Shown piece by piece: positions 6,470 to 9,467 of a stretch of DNA of 9,467 nucleotides; the first letter of the stretch is position 1, and every line of letters begins with the position of its first letter. The notes under the pieces were generated by a model that worked only from the letters and a program-made list of their open reading frames with translations, was not told where the DNA came from and made no database searches. The position numbers and the translations under genes were made by a program. Source of the stretch: Bacteroidota bacterium (GTDB taxonomy: Bacteria; Bacteroidota; Kryptoniia; Kryptoniales; JAKASW01); the NCBI GenBank assembly GCA_021796055.1, contig JAJYOS010000185.1:1-9467 (forward strand), given 5' to 3'.

Positions 6470-7621
6470 ATGAATCCTTTCAAACGACAAAGTGTGTTCG
6501 AAGATATTCTTTACGCGCAGTGCTGGGAAGATCCGTCGATGGATCGAGAGGCACTGGGAATCGCGGGCGACGACACGGTATTCTCGATTACATCGGGCGG
6601 ATGCAACGTTCTCGCTTTCCTGGCGGACTCTCCCCGCAAGGTCATCGCCCTCGACCTCAATCCTTATCAGAATTATCTCCTTGATTTGAAGATAAACTGT
6701 TTCCGCTGCCTCGAACATGACGAGATACTTGAACTGCTCGGAGTCTCTCCATCCGAGCGGCGCCACACGCTCTACATGAAAATAAGAAACGGGCTCGCGC
6801 CTGCAAGCAAGTCCTACTGGAACCGACAACGAGGCAAAATCGAGAAAGGGATCATCCACTCGGGCAGATTCGAAAAGTATATGCAAATGATAAGGGTTCT
6901 CCTCAAGCTGACGATCGGGAAGCGAGCGATCCGCGACATGTTCGAAGCGAAGGATTCTTCCGAACGCGAGTCCATCTTCGAATCGAAGTGGAACAATCTA
7001 CGGTGGCGGTTTCTCACAAAAGTAATTCTGAGCCGGGCCGTCATGAGTCTTCTCTTCACGAAGGCCTTCTTCGCGCAGCTTGGGGCGAATTTATCCTTCG
7101 GCGATCACTTCGCCGGGCGGGCACGAAAAGCGCTCATCTCTCTGAATCCACGCGAGAGCAGCTTCCTTACCTACATACTTCTCGGCAACTATCCGTTCGA
7201 AGAGGGTTTACCGCAGTATCTGAGAAAGCACAATTATGATCGGATCAGGAAAAACCTCGACCGCGTGGAGTTAGTGACAGGTTCATGCGGAGAATATTTC
7301 GCGAGCCTGCCGCCCGACAGCATATCGAAATTCAATTTCACGAACATTTTCGAATGGATGACAAAGGACGAGTTCGAATCGCTTCTCCGCGAGACGGTGC
7401 GGGTTGCCAAAAAAAACGCCGTCATGACTTACAGAAACCTCCTCGTCCACCGTGAACATCCGCGCTCACTCGACAATTCCATTAAATCCGATGAGACCCT
7501 GGCAATTGTTTTGCACGAATCGGACAAGTCGTTTATTTACAACAACTACGTCATCGAGTCGATCGAGAAAGAGAAACAGACATGGGATATCAGGTTATCG
7601 AAGCAGACGGCGGAAATCTGA
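6470..7621 (+). CDS. BtaA-like (DUF3419) S-adenosylmethionine 3-amino-3-carboxypropyltransferase
   Basis: BtaA transfers the 3-amino-3-carboxypropyl group of S-adenosylmethionine to the free hydroxyl of diacylglycerol, giving diacylglyceryl-homoserine, the precursor of the betaine lipid DGTS. The 383 residues fit the family length. The N-terminal YAQCWEDPSMDREAL (15-29) is a family hallmark. The Rossmann SAM site follows: ITSGGCNVLAFL (40-51) and ALDLNPYQNYLLDLK (60-74). The late FNFTNIFEWM (288-297) is also typical. The ATG at 6470 follows the previous stop by one base with GGTGAT upstream; a GTG at 6461 would add three residues but lacks a ribosome site. No BtaB-type N-methyltransferase is next to it. 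The acceptor lipid is inferred; a ceramide-like or other alcohol is possible. Confidence 0.85.
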   Translation: MNPFKRQSVFEDILYAQCWEDPSMDREALGIAGDDTVFSITSGGCNVLAFLADSPRKVIALDLNPYQNYLLDLKINCFRCLEHDEILELLGVSPSERRHTLYMKIRNGLAPASKSYWNRQRGKIEKGIIHSGRFEKYMQMIRVLLKLTIGKRAIRDMFEAKDSSERESIFESKWNNLRWRFLTKVILSRAVMSLLFTKAFFAQLGANLSFGDHFAGRARKALISLNPRESSFLTYILLGNYPFEEGLPQYLRKHNYDRIRKNLDRVELVTGSCGEYFASLPPDSISKFNFTNIFEWMTKDEFESLLRETVRVAKKNAVMTYRNLLVHREHPRSLDNSIKSDETLAIVLHESDKSFIYNNYVIESIEKEKQTWDIRLSKQTAEI

Positions 7622-8694
7622 AGCGGGCTTTTCTGAATTTGTCGGGCCGGATTTACGCCGGCGATCCGTACTACATCCCGCCGATCGGCTCGTATGTAAA
7701 AGACACTCTAGACGCCGACAAAAACCCGTACTTCAGAAATTCATCACTTCGGTTGTTTCTCTGTTTGAGAAACGGAATTGCCGTCGCGCGGACCGCGATC
7801 GTCATAAACTGCCTGTACCTGCAATCTGCAGGAGAGAAAATCGCTTTCTTCGGATTCTTCGAGGCCGAAAATGATCCGCAAGCTGTATCCGCATTGTTCC
7901 GACATGCCGGGCAATATTGCAAAGTCATGGGAGCGACCGTCCTGGAGGGACCGTACAACCCCAACCATTACTCCGATTTAGGGCTGCAGACAGAAGCATT
8001 TGACAAACCGCCGGCGTTTTTCCAGACGCACAACCCGCCTTATTACGAATCGCTGCTGGCGAGTGCGGGTTTCACGAGATCCTTTGAGATTCACACAAGA
8101 AAAAACACCGGCATCAAACAATTCGTCGAACGCAATTTCGGCGGGACTTTCTCATCGGCGTCCGAGTCCGGCTTCCGTGCCCGGCAACTGAACTTGAACA
8201 ATCTGGGCGAAGAGCTGGAAAGAGTGCGGGACGTTTACAACGACGCGTTCGCGTCCAACTGGCGGTTCCTGCCGGTGAGCGCAGAAGAATATGCTTTCTC
8301 CGCGAAATACATCAAGTACGTCACCTCCCCTGAGCTGAACATAATCGTCGAGAAAGGCGGAATTCCTCACGGTGTTCTGCAGTGCGTCTACGACATCAAC
8401 CCATTAATGATGTCACTGCGCGGGGTGCCGATGCCGTTGTTCTACTTGAATTTCATGAGAAAACGGAAAAAGAGCAGGAACCTAATCATCTACGCCGGGG
8501 GAGTCAGGAAGTCGGCGCGTCATTCGGAAGTGAGCAGGCTTCTCTTCGATGCGCTTTGCAGAATCTCGCTCGGCTTCGATTCACTTGAAACGACATGGAT
8601 GTATGACGATAACTCGCCTGCGGTCCGAATTGCGGAGGCGCTCGGGCTTATTCGTGACAGAACCTTCTGGATTCTCAGCAAGCGGCTCGAATAA
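7582..8694 (+). CDS. YghO-like GNAT-fold N-acyltransferase
   Basis: The 370-residue protein matches the family typified by E. coli YghO, a GNAT-fold group. Evidence is the N-terminal IYAGDPYYIPPIGSYVKDTL (23-42) and KNPYF (46-50), then FGFFEAEND (about 91-99) and the stretch from GPYNPNHYSDLGL through FDKPPAFFQ to NPPYYESLLASAGF (about 120-162). Its C-terminal half resembles an acyl-CoA/acyl-ACP N-acyltransferase fold. From memory, the bacterial ceramide synthase of Caulobacter belongs to a related GNAT group, so acylation of a lipid amine is plausible but unproven. The ATG at 7582 overlaps the BtaA stop by 40 bases. The overlapped codons supply the family's N-terminal strand, and no better later start exists, so I take the overlap as real and suggestive of translational coupling. 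Confidence 0.8.
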   Translation: MGYQVIEADGGNLKRAFLNLSGRIYAGDPYYIPPIGSYVKDTLDADKNPYFRNSSLRLFLCLRNGIAVARTAIVINCLYLQSAGEKIAFFGFFEAENDPQAVSALFRHAGQYCKVMGATVLEGPYNPNHYSDLGLQTEAFDKPPAFFQTHNPPYYESLLASAGFTRSFEIHTRKNTGIKQFVERNFGGTFSSASESGFRARQLNLNNLGEELERVRDVYNDAFASNWRFLPVSAEEYAFSAKYIKYVTSPELNIIVEKGGIPHGVLQCVYDINPLMMSLRGVPMPLFYLNFMRKRKKSRNLIIYAGGVRKSARHSEVSRLLFDALCRISLGFDSLETTWMYDDNSPAVRIAEALGLIRDRTFWILSKRLE

Positions 8695-8728
8695 GACAAT
8701 AAACATTTTACAATATTCCTGAAAATCT

Positions 8729-8759
8729 TTGACAGGATGGGTGCGGGTAATCCCAATAT
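8729..8759 (+). promoter_or_regulatory. Possible promoter for the decarboxylase gene
   Basis: A perfect TTGACA (8729-8734) is followed 19 bases later by CAATAT (8754-8759). The spacing is longer than ideal and the -10 is imperfect. Its place in the 94-base gap before the decarboxylase suggests that gene can be transcribed separately from the four-gene cluster. Confidence 0.35.
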
Positions 8760-8774
8760 TATGTCACCACATAA
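8759..8774. promoter_or_regulatory. Dyad TTATGT-CACC-ACATAA, possible operator
   Basis: A perfect 6-bp inverted repeat with a 4-base spacer overlaps the end of the putative -10 and lies just before the GAGGA ribosome site of the decarboxylase. This is where a repressor would sit. The dyad is short, so chance cannot be excluded. Confidence 0.35.
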
Positions 8775-8788
8775 CATGAGGAACCATC

Positions 8789-9467
8789 ATGCAACCGGAT
8801 CCGTCTGATTACGGCCTTACACTCGACAGGGATGAATGCCTCCTGATGGACGGCGTGAAGCTGACAGATGTGGCGAAAGAATTCGGCACGCCGGTGCACG
8901 TGGTGAACGGACAACGATTGGTGAGAGATGCGCAAAAGTTTGCCGACGAGGCAAAGAATTCTTATCCAGGACCCGTCTCTGTGCACTTTGCTTTCAAGTC
9001 CAATTCCGTGCCGGGGATAGTGGAGCTGATCCGTGGGGCGGGATTAAAGGCCGAGGTTATGAGCGAATATGAGTTGACACTCGCGCTCAGACTCGGTTAT
9101 GAGCCGAAAGAAATCATCGTCAACGGCCCGTGCAAAACTCGCGAGTTCCTGGCGCGATGTGTTCAATCCGCCGTCAGGTTCATCCTTGTCGACTCTGCAG
9201 AAGAGCTCATACGAATAGACGAAGTCAGCAGAGAGATCAGAAAGAGGACAAATATCCTTCTGCGCGTGAATCCCGGTTTCAGGCCTGGAAGAATAAATCG
9301 TGGCTCCATCGCGGCAAGCAGAAAAACCAGCCCGTTCGGCCTGGACCTTGTCGGCGGAGAAGTTGAAGAGGCATTGGACTTGGTAGCGGACTTCAGATAT
9401 GTCGACTTCCACGGCTTCCACATCCATATCGGGACAGGAATAAGGAGAAGCGGCGACCACGCGCGCG
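8789..9467 (+). CDS. Fold-III PLP-dependent decarboxylase (LysA/BtrK-like); 3' end cut by window edge
   Basis: This is the N-terminal 226 residues of an alanine-racemase-fold (group IV) decarboxylase. Relatives decarboxylate diaminopimelate, ornithine, arginine or carrier-bound glutamate (BtrK) using pyridoxal phosphate. The PLP lysine is K70 in VHFAFKSNS (65-73). The expected MSEYELTLAL (91-100), VNGPCKT (111-117), LLRVNPGF (157-164) and FHGFHIHIGTGI (207-218) segments are all present in order. Substrate-specifying residues lie in the missing C-terminal half, so LysA cannot be assigned. The ATG at 8789 has GAGGA 6 bases upstream. It follows the N-acyltransferase gene by 94 bases on the same strand. 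It may belong with the lipid cluster or start a new operon. Confidence 0.9.
   Translation, partial: MQPDPSDYGLTLDRDECLLMDGVKLTDVAKEFGTPVHVVNGQRLVRDAQKFADEAKNSYPGPVSVHFAFKSNSVPGIVELIRGAGLKAEVMSEYELTLALRLGYEPKEIIVNGPCKTREFLARCVQSAVRFILVDSAEELIRIDEVSREIRKRTNILLRVNPGFRPGRINRGSIAASRKTSPFGLDLVGGEVEEALDLVADFRYVDFHGFHIHIGTGIRRSGDHAR

Noticed and set aside
8789..9467. Assignment as lysA
   Set aside because: The visible half contains only family-wide PLP-fold motifs; the substrate-specific half is outside the window.

Overview
The window looks like a piece of a bacterial chromosome, probably from the Bacteroidota/Chlorobiota (FCB) side of the tree, perhaps an Ignavibacteria-like lineage. The pointers are a split glycine dehydrogenase (GcvPA), the efp-accB-accC-gcvH-gcvPA order, and AT-rich intergenic gaps carrying short repeat-like sequence. 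The assignment is an inference and is not secure. No rRNA, tRNA, CRISPR array, insertion sequence or phage gene was seen.

Layout. The left half (1-4479) is a minus-strand housekeeping block, read right to left. It holds efp (elongation factor P), accB and accC (biotin carrier and biotin carboxylase of acetyl-CoA carboxylase), gcvH (lipoyl carrier of the glycine cleavage system) and gcvPA (glycine dehydrogenase subunit 1, cut by the window edge about 30 codons before its expected end). These genes are separated by gaps of 93-142 bases that contain a terminator-like or attenuator-like structure and repeat-like sequences. A good sigma70-type promoter lies upstream of efp.

A 281-base divergent region (4480-4760) separates this block from a compact plus-strand cluster (4761-8694) of four overlapping or abutting genes. 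They are a YegS/LCB5-type lipid kinase, an integral-membrane PEMT/ICMT-type methyltransferase, a BtaA-like (DUF3419) S-adenosylmethionine 3-amino-3-carboxypropyltransferase, and a YghO-like GNAT-fold N-acyltransferase. After a 94-base gap with its own promoter-like and dyad sequences comes a fold-III PLP-dependent decarboxylase (LysA/BtrK family), truncated at the right edge.

How the genes may work together. Taken one by one these are known families, but the combination is not a standard pathway that I recognise. BtaA normally puts a homoserine head group on diacylglycerol, and a soluble BtaB then trimethylates it to the betaine lipid DGTS. No BtaB is visible. The neighbours are instead a lipid kinase, a membrane methyltransferase, an N-acyltransferase and an amino-acid decarboxylase. 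I infer a polar-lipid head-group pathway, possibly for a methylated, N-acylated or decarboxylated homoserine-type ether lipid, or one linked to sphingolipid-like chemistry. This is the most interesting part of the window, but the product is unproven.
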